DNA of 30,913 bases from the NCBI GenBank assembly GCA_016215705.1, contig JACRIR010000205.1:1-30913 (forward strand), written 5' to 3'. Within the stretch, counting starts at the first letter, position 1; each line of letters begins with the position of its first letter. Source of the stretch: Candidatus Poribacteria bacterium. Its GTDB lineage: Bacteria; Abyssobacteria; SURF-5. Below, piece by piece: positions 1 through 8,274 of the stretch. A program made the translations under genes and the position numbers. A model generated the notes under the pieces. That model was not told the DNA's origin. It searched no databases and was given only the letters and a program-made list of their open reading frames with translations.

Positions 1-200
1 CCGCACACTTCCTCGCCGTAGTTCTCTTCTATGTTCAGAAAATAGACGACTTCGCCGGCGATGTCGCGCTTGCACGTGTAATGCCTGAACTGGTCCTTGA
101 CGACGCTTTCCGTGGGAAGGCCAACGTCGTGAGTCCATGTGTACCGGACTTCGACCGAGCCATCCGCGCGTTCCTTCACGTCAAATTCGATTTGGTGCAT
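1..200 (-). CDS. Partial hypothetical protein (runs off the left edge)
   Basis: The first 66 codons of a leftward gene start at ATG 200-198, preceded by GAGGAGG eight bases upstream, which is a strong ribosome binding site. The visible N-terminus (MHQIEFDVKERADGS...) is polar, has no signal peptide or membrane segment, and alternates charged and hydrophobic residues as in a beta-rich soluble domain. I do not recognise the family. It follows the glycoside hydrolase gene in the same direction after about 150 bases, so it could be the distal gene of that unit. The C-terminal part lies outside the window. Confidence 0.6.
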   Translation of the reverse strand, partial: MHQIEFDVKERADGSVEVRYTWTHDVGLPTESVVKDQFRHYTCKRDIAGEVVYFLNIEENYGEEVC

Positions 201-351
201 TCCCGATGCCTCCTCAGAATAGGTTTGGGGGTTTGGGGGTTTGTAGTTTGTGGTTCATGGTTCATGGTTTATGGTCTAAGAGCCGTCACTACAAGAGCGC
301 GTGACAAACTGACGAAATAATGAGTACATTCCGGAGACGCGAGAGAGAGCG
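201..351. repeat. G/T-rich low-complexity spacer
   Basis: The spacer between the two leftward genes contains tandem GTTTGGGG units (about 221-245) followed by degenerate GGTTCATGGTTTATGG-type repeats (about 245-275). It has two long G-runs, too few for a standard four-run G-quadruplex. No promoter or clear terminator is visible. It looks like decaying short-tandem-repeat DNA. Confidence 0.45.
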
Positions 352-3300
352 TTACTCCGCGAAACGGATTCTGTGGCGCCAATAGGGAACCACGTAGGGC
401 CTGCCTATGAGCCCTGCCGGCTCGGGCCGGGCGAGCAGGTTCGCCGCTGTGTTTGCGACTGTTATCTCGATGAAGTTTTCGCCCGGCTTCAAGAAGGTCG
501 TAACGTCGAGAGCGTATGGCCTCCACAGGATCACACCGGCGATTTGACCGTTAACTCTTACTTCGGCTGCCGAGCACACGCGGTCGAATTTCAGGAACAA
601 CTGCCGGCCAATATATTTCATCGGAAGATCGAAAGAGGACCGGTACGTGAGGCTGCCGATGTAATTTGGAAAACCTATTTGCGCCCACGGCATTGCAGGA
701 ACGCCGTATTTCTGCTCGACAATCCTCCCTTCGATCACCCTGAAAGTTCCTGCGAGACAGACGGGCTCGATGCCATGCACACTAGGGAATAGGGTTTCAT
801 ATGAGGGTTGCCGCCATACGAGGCGGAGACGATTGCGTCCTTTCTTGATGAAACGGGCGACCGGTAAGGCAACATTCGAGGCATCCCATATAAAACAGCG
901 CCCGGGTTGCCCTTCGACCTTGAGGCCATTGAGTTGCACGGACCGCGGGCCGCTTTCGGAGCTTTCAAAGACGAGCGCGAGGTCTTCGGGGATATGCTCC
1001 GCATGAAACGTGGCGCTCATCGCAAACTCGCTTCCGGGGGGTGGAAAGTCATAGCCTATAAGAAGTCCGGCGTGCCTCGAGAGGTTGAGCAGCAGTTCAT
1101 TCAACTCATAAGGCTCGAGTTGGGTGGAGTCGATGCCGAGCCATGCGACCCATCGGTCGGCAACGTCCGTCGTGACGTCCATCGGCTCATATTTGGTTGT
1201 CGGGAAGGTCAGTTTCCCAAGCGATTTCTTGATCGCTTGCCCCATCGCGGACGCTGCGCGGACCGCCTCTATCATGATGCGCGCCCGTGCGCCCAGTCGG
1301 GAGTCGCGTCGGGGCGCCCAATCCGTGGGCGCGCCGTCTGACAGGATATCGATGTCCCAATCGTCGAGCAGCATGATGTTTTTGACGGGGTAGTCTATCT
1401 CCCATCTTTCAGGCAGAAAAATTGGCGGCATCGCTTGCTCGACGGTGCGCGTGTGTCTGCGAGCGCCACGCATGAGTCGGACCTCGAGGGCGCTCGTGTA
1501 GCCGTCGGCATATTCGGTCGTAACCGACGTGAGATTCAGATTGGTGGAGTCGACGTGGTCAACCGGCGGCTCATCGGTGAACGCGAAGAACATTGCCTGG
1601 TTGGGGTGGAACCGAGCGGATATCCTCGTATGCTCTTCGTCAACCTTATAGGCAAGTGTGTTCTTCACCGAGCCGTCTTCTGGATTCCACACCTGCGGAC
1701 GCCCTTTGCAGCGGAACGCCAGGTCCGCTTGTCCATCCTCTTCGCTGAGATTCGCAACGAAATAGCTGTCGCCGCCTTCGAGTTTGCGATGCAGACAGAT
1801 AAGACTTCTTGCAAAAGCACCCTCGGCGACCACGTCGCGACTTGCAGACTCTTTCGTGATTCCGGCAAGACACTTGATTAGCCACTTGAGGTCGGCGTCA
1901 CTGTCCGGACTTAGCCTGCGGCAAACGACATTGGACGCTCTTTTTTCTGCAAAAAGGACTCCCACCCGCTCGGAAACGGGTTCACCGTATTCATTGTGAG
2001 CGGGCATTTCATAGCCTAATCCTATCAGATATCCGCCCGCTGAGACGAATTGTTCGGCCAACTCGAGCATTTTGGCCGAAATGACCGCTGCCAGTGGCAG
2101 CAGAAGCAGTGAGAATTGCTCTCCTTGAATCTTGATCCTGCCGTCCTCGATTGTAGCTGCCCCTGCATCAAGGACCTCGTCGAAAAGGTAGTCGAAATCA
2201 AACTGGTTTCTCAGAAGAGTTTCGGAGGCCGCCTCGATGAAATCGGCCAACGCAGAGTTCTTTGCCCGAAGGTCGAAATCAGCCCAGAGACTCTTGAGGG
2301 GAAACGCGAAAAGAATCTCCGCTGTGTGGGCTCCCATCGAATTGACGAGGCTTAAGCGGGCAATATATTCGGAGAACTTGCCGTAGAACCGCCACCACGG
2401 CTGCGGGGGAAAGTGCGAGGAGGGATAGTCGCGCTTGCGAAGTCCACGGAGCGACATGAACGCGGCGTGGGGATTCACAAAATTTATTCCGCAGCCCTGG
2501 GCCCAATGGAGCACAGCCTTGAGCTTCTCGGGCGAGGACGCCCAACCGTTTCCGCCCCAGATTTCGCAAAGGGTACGGCGGGCGCCGCAGTGGTGGGCGA
2601 CGCTGCTGAGGGCCTTCGGGCTGAAGTTTGCGTGTGTGAGGGCAGGGTGCTCTTTTTCAAACCCATGCTTGTCGCAGAGCAGATCGATTCCAGGCATATG
2701 CATCCGGCTCAAAGGGGCGAAGAAACTCACGTTCGTCGCGGGCAGACGCTGAATATTATCGTCGTCCATCAGGTGTCCGGTGAAAATGAGCCCCCGTTCC
2801 GACGCCCACGCGGATATCTTCTTGAAGAACGACTCGGCGTATAAATCGCGCGCGAGCTCGAAATAATTCGTTCGGTTGCGGACAATGGTTTCGAGCGGGA
2901 TTCCATCGAGACGGCCCGCGAGAGAGGGGAGCGCTTCACGGAACTCGCGGCCAAAGCGATTCCGGAATGCGTCGGGCATGCAGCCGGTGTAAGGGAGCGC
3001 GCTGTAGTTCTCGATCTCGTCGGTAAAGACGCCGATGATCGGTGAACCGTAATATTCCTTCAACCGACGGTCGTACTCGAGGTGTGTGAGCCGCATGAAC
3101 TCGTCAACTGCGGCCGGATTGAGAACGTCGAGGTATCCACGCTCGCCGCGCGCCCATGGCGCACTGCGGCTCACTTGCATAAGGTCGCGGACTTCCCGAA
3201 GAAAGAAGATGAGCATTCGGCCATGCTGAACGGCGGCTGCGCCGGTCGTAAGAGCATCCGTCCTATCAACTATCTCTTTCGCAGTCAGGGAGAATGCGCC

Positions 3301-3705
3301 GACGAGGCTGCCTGGAAGCTCTTGAAGAAGCTTCGCCGCCTGCGATGCGGGAACCAGTTTGTAGTCGAGCCCGGATTGCTTGAATTCCGGATGTTCCCTC
3401 AGCAGCCTGCCGCCGACGGGACCGCTCGGCCAATTGTATTCATCATAAATCCAGCCTTGCATCCGAAGCCGCTTGAGGGTCTCGCATATGAATCGGAGCT
3501 TTTCCCAGAAAGCATCGGAGAGGTATTCCACTTCCATTCCTGTGCGTGGGTGAATTATGACGCCCGCTATCCCCTTTGCTTTCATCTCTTCGAGTGAAGA
3601 GGACAGGCGTCCCTCATCGAGTTCGTCATTGAGAAACCAGAATGGAGTAGGGCCGTATTCGGCCGGCGGACGAGCGAAAAGCTCTCTTATCGTGTCGATG
3701 TGCAT
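352..3705 (-). CDS. GH106-like glycoside hydrolase with C-terminal sugar-binding domain
   Basis: Large (1117 aa) protein resembling GH106 alpha-L-rhamnosidase-like hydrolases. The N-terminal signature 'PTPFWFLNDELDEGRL' with 'GIAGVIIHPRTGM' (residues about 18-57) is typical of this group. It is followed by a TIM-barrel-like region with candidate acidic catalytic residues in 'VFTDEIE' (E230) and 'CEIWGGNGW' (E381), then 'GINFVNPHAAF'. The last ~130 residues look like a galactose-binding/GH2-type beta-sandwich. No signal peptide is seen, so it is probably cytoplasmic and would act on imported oligosaccharides. I chose ATG 3705 over an in-frame GTG at 3759 because the likely promoter (3769-3797) would put the GTG almost on the transcription start. 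The exact substrate and GH family assignment are inference. Confidence 0.8.
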   Translation of the reverse strand: MHIDTIRELFARPPAEYGPTPFWFLNDELDEGRLSSSLEEMKAKGIAGVIIHPRTGMEVEYLSDAFWEKLRFICETLKRLRMQGWIYDEYNWPSGPVGGRLLREHPEFKQSGLDYKLVPASQAAKLLQELPGSLVGAFSLTAKEIVDRTDALTTGAAAVQHGRMLIFFLREVRDLMQVSRSAPWARGERGYLDVLNPAAVDEFMRLTHLEYDRRLKEYYGSPIIGVFTDEIENYSALPYTGCMPDAFRNRFGREFREALPSLAGRLDGIPLETIVRNRTNYFELARDLYAESFFKKISAWASERGLIFTGHLMDDDNIQRLPATNVSFFAPLSRMHMPGIDLLCDKHGFEKEHPALTHANFSPKALSSVAHHCGARRTLCEIWGGNGWASSPEKLKAVLHWAQGCGINFVNPHAAFMSLRGLRKRDYPSSHFPPQPWWRFYGKFSEYIARLSLVNSMGAHTAEILFAFPLKSLWADFDLRAKNSALADFIEAASETLLRNQFDFDYLFDEVLDAGAATIEDGRIKIQGEQFSLLLLPLAAVISAKMLELAEQFVSAGGYLIGLGYEMPAHNEYGEPVSERVGVLFAEKRASNVVCRRLSPDSDADLKWLIKCLAGITKESASRDVVAEGAFARSLICLHRKLEGGDSYFVANLSEEDGQADLAFRCKGRPQVWNPEDGSVKNTLAYKVDEEHTRISARFHPNQAMFFAFTDEPPVDHVDSTNLNLTSVTTEYADGYTSALEVRLMRGARRHTRTVEQAMPPIFLPERWEIDYPVKNIMLLDDWDIDILSDGAPTDWAPRRDSRLGARARIMIEAVRAASAMGQAIKKSLGKLTFPTTKYEPMDVTTDVADRWVAWLGIDSTQLEPYELNELLLNLSRHAGLLIGYDFPPPGSEFAMSATFHAEHIPEDLALVFESSESGPRSVQLNGLKVEGQPGRCFIWDASNVALPVARFIKKGRNRLRLVWRQPSYETLFPSVHGIEPVCLAGTFRVIEGRIVEQKYGVPAMPWAQIGFPNYIGSLTYRSSFDLPMKYIGRQLFLKFDRVCSAAEVRVNGQIAGVILWRPYALDVTTFLKPGENFIEITVANTAANLLARPEPAGLIGRPYVVPYWRHRIRFAE

Positions 3706-3768
3706 GATTGAGGACAGGCATCCTTGTGGGTCAGGATTGCTTCCCACGATGTGCGGCACCGTGCCGAT

Positions 3769-3797
3769 ATGATAGCACAGACCATAAGGGGATGCAA
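3769..3797 (-). promoter_or_regulatory. Sigma-70 promoter of the glycoside hydrolase gene
   Basis: On the minus strand TTGCAT (3797-3792), a 17-bp spacer and TATCAT (3774-3769) form a good sigma-70 promoter. Transcription would start near 3762, giving a leader of about 55 bases to ATG 3705. Confidence 0.65.
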
Positions 3798-4097
3798 GCC
3801 CGCAAAAAGCTACTTTTGCAGCGCGCGCCCGGTCACACGGTGACCGCCAAAAAGCCCGTTTCCGCCAGATCAGTAACAGAGAAAAAAAGCGCTGAGTCGC
3901 CTTGACACCTTTAACTCCGAATGTTAAGATTCTCCCGTTTTCTCTTCATAGAAGTCTCGCCGCAGAGGGCACGACATTCTTTTGGTTGCCGCGAGAACGG
4001 GAATCCACTTCGGCCCCGCTAAATCAGGGTTCTTGCTTTTGGGAGAACAGCAGGAATCCACCATGATTATTGGAAAGCGAATCGGAACAGGAAAGAG
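3798..4097. other. Divergent intergenic region with two outward promoters
   Basis: Between the leftward hydrolase and the rightward membrane protein there is no supported gene. It holds the hydrolase promoter at its left edge, the rightward promoter at 3902-3930 and a leader of about 160 bases in which I see no recognisable riboswitch. Confidence 0.5.
3902..3930 (+). promoter_or_regulatory. Sigma-70 promoter of the M28-like gene
   Basis: TTGACA (3902-3907), a 17-bp spacer and TAAGAT (3925-3930). The -35 box is a perfect consensus and the orientation fits the gene at 4098. Confidence 0.7.
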
Positions 4098-5297
4098 TTG
4101 ACGCGGCTTATGAATCCGGGAGAGCTTTTCGAGAAAATCATCAGTCTGCGCAGCGGGGCGGCTCCCGACAAAGATGTCGCGGAATACGTGGCGTCGACCC
4201 TGATGTCCGCGGGGGCGCGCGTTCAGGTTCAGCCGTTTCGTTACTCCGTCCACACAGACGTATTCGTGGGCGCAGCCGCCCTTCTGCTGTCGGCGCTCTT
4301 CTTGTTCAGCCTCTTGAGGAGATGGCGTCGCGCCGCGTTTTCTCTGGGCTTGGCCATCCCCCTGATACTTCTTTTTGAGCTTGCTCTCGACATTCACATG
4401 GTGAGCCGGCCGGGGGTCAAGAAAGCCGAGAACGTGGTGGCGCAATTCCCGGTGCAAAACCCAGCCCGGAGAGTCATTGTGGGGACACACTACTCCATCG
4501 AGAGCGGCCTGCCGGAACATAGAGGTCGCTTCGAAGCGACCGTCTCGGCTTTCTTGTTGCCGATGAGCCTTGCGATGGCGGCCCTTGGGTTGCTGCAACT
4601 CATCATGTATCTCGGCAGCTTTGAATCGGAGGACGCGCGAACGGTCATGTTTGTCATGGGGGCGGTCTGCATGCTCTACTACGCGCTGTGGTTCGGGAAA
4701 TCACTCGAAGCTGATATGAGACCGCGGTCGCGCACCGGTGCGCAAACCGGGGTCTCCGAGAATGCCGGCTCGATAGCCGCGCTGGGTATGGTCGCGCGCG
4801 ACTTATCGATCCAAGACCCGCGTCTTCAGAGTACGTGGGTCACGATTGCGTTCTTCGGGGGGAGCAAAACGGAAGGAACCGGAGCGCGGACATTCGCGCG
4901 GAAGCTTCCGGGTAAACGCTCAGGCGGAATCTCAAGCGAGCAAGAGCGCGGCCTGCCCACGTATTTCATAGGATTCGACGAGATCGGGCGAAGCGCCCGA
5001 TTCAGTTGCGTAGTCCCTGACAACGTCAGCATGAACTCGCTATATGTGGACCGTGAATTGATTCGTATCCTCAACAGGGCGGCAATTGCGACAACGGGGC
5101 GGCAGATCGAGACCGTAACTGCGGCGGTGACCGATTCAAGAGGCTTCGTCGAGCGCGGATTCCCCTCGGTCACGGTTACGGCCCTCGAGGAGGGAAACGC
5201 CTCTCAAACCGGGCAAGCGGACGAGAAATACCTCCCTGCCGGCGTTGCAATGCTCGAAAAAACGCTCCTTGCGTTTGACAGCCTGCAAATGCCTTGA
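4098..5297 (+). CDS. Degenerate M28-type membrane protein
   Basis: A 399-aa protein whose soluble parts follow the M28 zinc aminopeptidase layout, interrupted by about four hydrophobic segments (roughly residues 55-74, 78-99, 150-175 and 181-200). The normal HxD metal motif is 'GTHYSIE' (H131 kept, Asp replaced by Ser133). The DN(A/G)SG motif is 'SENAGSIAAL' (Asp to Glu221). The EE catalytic pair is 'SKTEGTG' (one Glu, E259). These changes suggest a protein that keeps the fold but has weak or no peptidase activity; that is inference. The start is TTG 4098, five bases after AGGA; ATG 4110 (MNPGELF) is the alternative. It precedes the M48 lipoprotein gene in the same direction, suggesting envelope protein handling. 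Confidence 0.65.
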   Translation: MTRLMNPGELFEKIISLRSGAAPDKDVAEYVASTLMSAGARVQVQPFRYSVHTDVFVGAAALLLSALFLFSLLRRWRRAAFSLGLAIPLILLFELALDIHMVSRPGVKKAENVVAQFPVQNPARRVIVGTHYSIESGLPEHRGRFEATVSAFLLPMSLAMAALGLLQLIMYLGSFESEDARTVMFVMGAVCMLYYALWFGKSLEADMRPRSRTGAQTGVSENAGSIAALGMVARDLSIQDPRLQSTWVTIAFFGGSKTEGTGARTFARKLPGKRSGGISSEQERGLPTYFIGFDEIGRSARFSCVVPDNVSMNSLYVDRELIRILNRAAIATTGRQIETVTAAVTDSRGFVERGFPSVTVTALEEGNASQTGQADEKYLPAGVAMLEKTLLAFDSLQMP

Positions 5298-5348
5298 CAT
5301 AATTTCATAAGCGTGGCCCTTAATCGGGGATACCATGCCGCATGGCGC

Positions 5349-5387
5349 TTTTTCGGGGACACGATGCAGCATCGTGTCCCCGAAAAA
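5349..5387. repeat. Dispersed palindrome, copy 1
   Basis: GGGGACACGATGC-A-GCATCGTGTCCCC with flanks TTTTTC and GAAAAA that extend the pairing. It lies just upstream of the M48 ribosome binding site. The T-run precedes the stem on both strands, so this copy is not an intrinsic terminator. Confidence 0.9.
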
Positions 5388-5421
5388 GGGGTTGCTCCTT
5401 GGAAGGAGGAAAGAGAGTGAA

Positions 5422-6228
5422 ATGAAACGGTTGCCCGTAGTATTAGTGTTTCTTATCGCTTTGTCGCTTGCCGCGACGGCGTGTGAGACAACAGGCATGA
5501 ACGTCGGCCAGATAAACTTTGTATCGCCTGAAGAGGAAATCCGCCTGGGAAAGAACGTGGCGGCCGAGGTTGAGAAGAAGGAGCGCGTCCTGCAGAACCC
5601 GGCGCTTACGGCCTACGTAGATGAAATCGGGCGGAGGATCGTGGCGCAGACCGAAAGACCCGGCATTCCTTACACATTCAAGGTAATCGACAATGACAAG
5701 GACGTGAACGCATTCTCACTACCCGGCGGTCCCGTGTACGTGAACACGGCTCTGCTCAAGTACGCGGATAACGAGGCGGAGTTGGCCGCTGTGATCGGGC
5801 ATGAAGTCGCGCATGTGGTTGCGCGGCACGCGACCGAACAGATGACCAAAGCCTTTGGGCTCGAGCTTCTTGCCGAAATAGCTTTGGGGAATAACCCTAA
5901 TGCGGCTGCGCAGATGGGCGCCGACATCGCCGGCTCCTTGGGCATGCTCAAGTTTTCGCGCAATGACGAACTCGAGGCTGACCGGTTGGGGCTTCGCTAC
6001 ATGTTTGAGGCCGGATACAGCCCGAACGCCATGACCACATTCCTGGAGAAGTTGGGCAACCTAGAGAAGGAGCATCCAAGCCGTGTGGCGACTCTTTTTA
6101 GCTCTCACCCGGTGTCTCAACAAAGGGTAGATGCGCTTCGGCGAGAAATCTCGATGTTGCCACCCGGCCGAAGCGTAGGCTACTACGCCGAGCGTTACAG
6201 GGAAATAATAGATAGGGAACTCAAATGA
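5422..6228 (+). CDS. M48 family (BepA/LoiP-like) lipoprotein metalloprotease
   Basis: A 268-aa zinc protease of the M48 family. Start ATG 5422 has GGAGGA upstream and opens a lipoprotein signal peptide with the likely lipidated Cys at residue 21 (AATAC-ETT). The zinc site is HEVAH (H127, E128, H131), with the third ligand Glu183 in 'NDELEADRLG'. The later 'SSHPVSQQRV' segment is the motif seen in BepA-like proteins, where a His can gate the active site. The length fits single-domain M48 lipoproteins without TPR repeats. The likely role is periplasmic quality control of outer-membrane proteins. It is followed 87 bases later by the DUF3568 lipoprotein. A TTGACA at 5294 overlaps the previous stop codon, but no good -10 follows at 17 bp. 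Confidence 0.88.
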   Translation: MKRLPVVLVFLIALSLAATACETTGMNVGQINFVSPEEEIRLGKNVAAEVEKKERVLQNPALTAYVDEIGRRIVAQTERPGIPYTFKVIDNDKDVNAFSLPGGPVYVNTALLKYADNEAELAAVIGHEVAHVVARHATEQMTKAFGLELLAEIALGNNPNAAAQMGADIAGSLGMLKFSRNDELEADRLGLRYMFEAGYSPNAMTTFLEKLGNLEKEHPSRVATLFSSHPVSQQRVDALRREISMLPPGRSVGYYAERYREIIDRELK

Positions 6229-6270
6229 GAGTTGTGTTTGCCGAATGCTGAAGCAGGTTTTTCGCAGTGG

Positions 6271-6284
6271 CGCAATTCATTGCG
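6271..6284. repeat. Short palindromic repeat, family 2
   Basis: The core CGCAATTCATTGCG is also found at 13917-13930 and 26257-26270. It lies in the gap between the M48 and DUF3568 genes. Confidence 0.75.
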
Positions 6285-6315
6285 TCCAATCGATTCAGAA
6301 AGGAGAAATACTGCC

Positions 6316-6708
6316 ATGAATCGTAGAACCACATCCTTAGTTGCCGGGCTTGTTCTTGCATCATTCATGATATCGGGCTGCGTTGCGGCGGCAGCCGCCG
6401 GAGCCGCCGGCGGAGCGGGCACTTATCGGTGGGCGCGAGGCAAACTTACGTTCACATCTAATTACACCGTGACTGAATGCCACGACGCAACCATCTCTGC
6501 TTTCAAGGAGCTCGGCATAACAGTTGTGAGCGACAGCACCGATAAACTGTCGGGCAGGATCAAAGGGACGACGCCGACGGGCGAATCGGTGTCCGTCGAC
6601 CTCGAGCCTCAAGGCATGCGTATCACTAACATCGATGTTCGCGTGGGGTTCTGGGGCAACCAGGGTCAGTCGACAAAGGTGGCTGACACGATCAAGAAGT
6701 ACCTGTAG
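6316..6708 (+). CDS. DUF3568 family lipoprotein
   Basis: A 130-aa small lipoprotein. ATG 6316 has AGGAG ten bases upstream and starts a signal peptide with lipobox 'MISGC' (Cys about residue 22), then an Ala/Gly-rich stretch and 'GTYRWARGKL'. The rest ('TVTECHDATISAFKELGITVVSD...', '...VSVDLEPQGMRITNIDVRVGFWG...') matches the DUF3568 pattern. That family has no established function. It would sit in the periplasm, anchored to a membrane. It may be cotranscribed with the M48 protease. Confidence 0.82.
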   Translation: MNRRTTSLVAGLVLASFMISGCVAAAAAGAAGGAGTYRWARGKLTFTSNYTVTECHDATISAFKELGITVVSDSTDKLSGRIKGTTPTGESVSVDLEPQGMRITNIDVRVGFWGNQGQSTKVADTIKKYL

Positions 6709-6713
6709 CAACG

Positions 6714-6731
6714 AATCCATTTTGGATTTTT
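6714..6731 (+). terminator. Weak intrinsic terminator
   Basis: AATCCA-TTT-TGGATT followed by a short T-run, just after the DUF3568 stop. The stem is short, so support is modest. Confidence 0.35.
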
Positions 6732-6844
6732 GATTGCCCGCGAAGAATAGAAGAAAGATTCCGGGACAAGCAAAAGATTTGTGTTTGAGAAGGGGAATAT
6801 GCCCGGCAGCATGAGATGCGCCGTTATAGGACGCACCGATGCTA

Positions 6845-8017
6845 TCACGCGCGGCAGAATTGCATGAGGGCGTCGACCAATGTGTCCAGTTCTTCTCGAG
6901 TGTTGAAGTAGTTCACTGATATCCGCAGGTAAGAGGGCGGCGGCGTAAAACGTGTGATAATGCCCTTCTTAAGCAGCGCCGAGAAGACATCGCGTGAACT
7001 CTTGCCGGTGGTTTCCACGGCTACGAGGCCCGCCGATCTTTCCCATTCTCGAGGAGTTATGATCTTTACGCCTTTTGTGCGCGCGAGGCGTCTCTTCAAA
7101 TAGCCCACATTGGCGCAGATTGCCGATTCTATGTTGTCCGCCCCATACTCCTCAGTGAATTCCAGCGCCTTTATCCAGCCGGCTATCAGCGCAGCGTTGA
7201 AGTCACACATCTCGAATTTCTTTGCGGTCGTGTGATATGTGACATTGCCCGCCCGGTCCGCCTTCCTGGCCGACTCGTTTCCGGCAAAAGTGAGTTTCAG
7301 ATGTGGGATTCTGTCTTTTCGCACATATAGGGCGCCCGTCGCATCGGGTCCCAGCATCCACTTGTGGCCCGGAAAAGAATAGTAGTCGCATCCGGTATCG
7401 TGCAGGTCGATGCGGAACACGCCGACCGCTTGTGCGCCGTCCACGAGAAGCTCGGCTCCGTGCCGCGCGCACAATGCCGCCAGTTCTTTGATGTGGAGGC
7501 GGAGGCCGGTATTAAAACTGACGTGGCTGACTACGACAAGACGTGTGCGGGCGTCGATCGCTCGGGCCAGCTTGCGTATGGGATCATGTGCGTCGGCCAA
7601 GTCCACGATTTCCAGGTCGACCCCATATCTATCGCGAACAGCGTAGGCCGGTATCAGTCCGGCGCCGTGCTCGATGTTCGTGGTGACAATCTTTTTGTCG
7701 GGATGCCATTCGACTCCGCCGAGGACGATATTTATTGCTTCGGTTGTGCTTCGGGTGAGCGCTATCTCGCTTGGGTCAGCGCCGAGGAAACCGGCAAGCC
7801 GCGCGCGAAGGGTCTCTATGCTCTTCCTCATGTGGCGGTAGACGTGATGCGAAACCCCTTCGGAGGAAAGCCAGTCCAGAACCCGTTTTTGTTCTTCCAG
7901 GACCCGTACCGGCGATGGCCCCGACCAGCCAGTGTTGAAAAAGATTTTTCTACTGACCACCGGGATCTCTTCACGAGCGCGCCGGAAGGTTTCTTCGAAT
8001 TGTGCATTTCGGTTCAT
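6845..8017 (-). CDS. Aminotransferase class V-fold PLP enzyme
   Basis: A 390-aa PLP enzyme of the class V (fold type I) group. The cofactor lysine is Lys219 in 'SFPGHKWMLGP'. The pyridine-binding Asp193 and nearby Gln196 lie in 'LLVDGAQAVG', and the phosphate-binding region is 'ALTRSTTEAIN'. The N-terminus 'FFNTGWSGPSP' is typical of the isopenicillin-N-epimerase-like branch. No active-site Cys loop is visible, so a NifS/SufS desulfurase role is unlikely. Start ATG 8017 has AAGGA eight bases upstream. It lies downstream of the M24 peptidase gene in the same direction, separated by a 257-base gap with palindrome copy 2. Substrate unknown. Confidence 0.83.
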   Translation of the reverse strand: MNRNAQFEETFRRAREEIPVVSRKIFFNTGWSGPSPVRVLEEQKRVLDWLSSEGVSHHVYRHMRKSIETLRARLAGFLGADPSEIALTRSTTEAINIVLGGVEWHPDKKIVTTNIEHGAGLIPAYAVRDRYGVDLEIVDLADAHDPIRKLARAIDARTRLVVVSHVSFNTGLRLHIKELAALCARHGAELLVDGAQAVGVFRIDLHDTGCDYYSFPGHKWMLGPDATGALYVRKDRIPHLKLTFAGNESARKADRAGNVTYHTTAKKFEMCDFNAALIAGWIKALEFTEEYGADNIESAICANVGYLKRRLARTKGVKIITPREWERSAGLVAVETTGKSSRDVFSALLKKGIITRFTPPPSYLRISVNYFNTREELDTLVDALMQFCRA

Positions 8018-8202
8018 GAAGGCGATCCTTCTTTCGGTACTGTGTCGAGCCTGAACTGGTGCGCAGCATCTTTCGTAAGTTGTCCAGCAGACAGTTCCGC
8101 AATTCTAACAGGTGGTGGTTGTAGCGTCAAGGACAACTGTGGCGGGACAACTGTGAATTTGCGGATGGTGTTGCCGGGTGTGCGGAAGAAGCAAGAAAGA
8201 AG

Positions 8203-8237
8203 AATCGGGGACACGACAGCGCATCGTGTCCCCGGTT
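8203..8237. repeat. Dispersed palindrome, copy 2
   Basis: Core GGGGACACGA-CAGC-GCATCGTGTCCCC with flanks AATC and GGTT (one wobble position). It lies between the M24 peptidase and aminotransferase genes. Confidence 0.85.
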
Positions 8238-8274
8238 TTCTGCGTCAGGTCCCCGAAAGAAGCATCAGAGCGAA

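Noticed and set aside
201-300. G-quadruplex
   Set aside because: Only two long G-runs are present; four are needed for an intramolecular quadruplex.
3706-3759. GTG start at 3759 for the glycoside hydrolase
   Set aside because: The likely transcription start is near 3762, leaving no ribosome binding site; family homology begins after ATG 3705.
6845-8017. Cysteine desulfurase (NifS/SufS)
   Set aside because: No catalytic Cys loop is seen in the C-terminal region and no Fe-S assembly genes are nearby.
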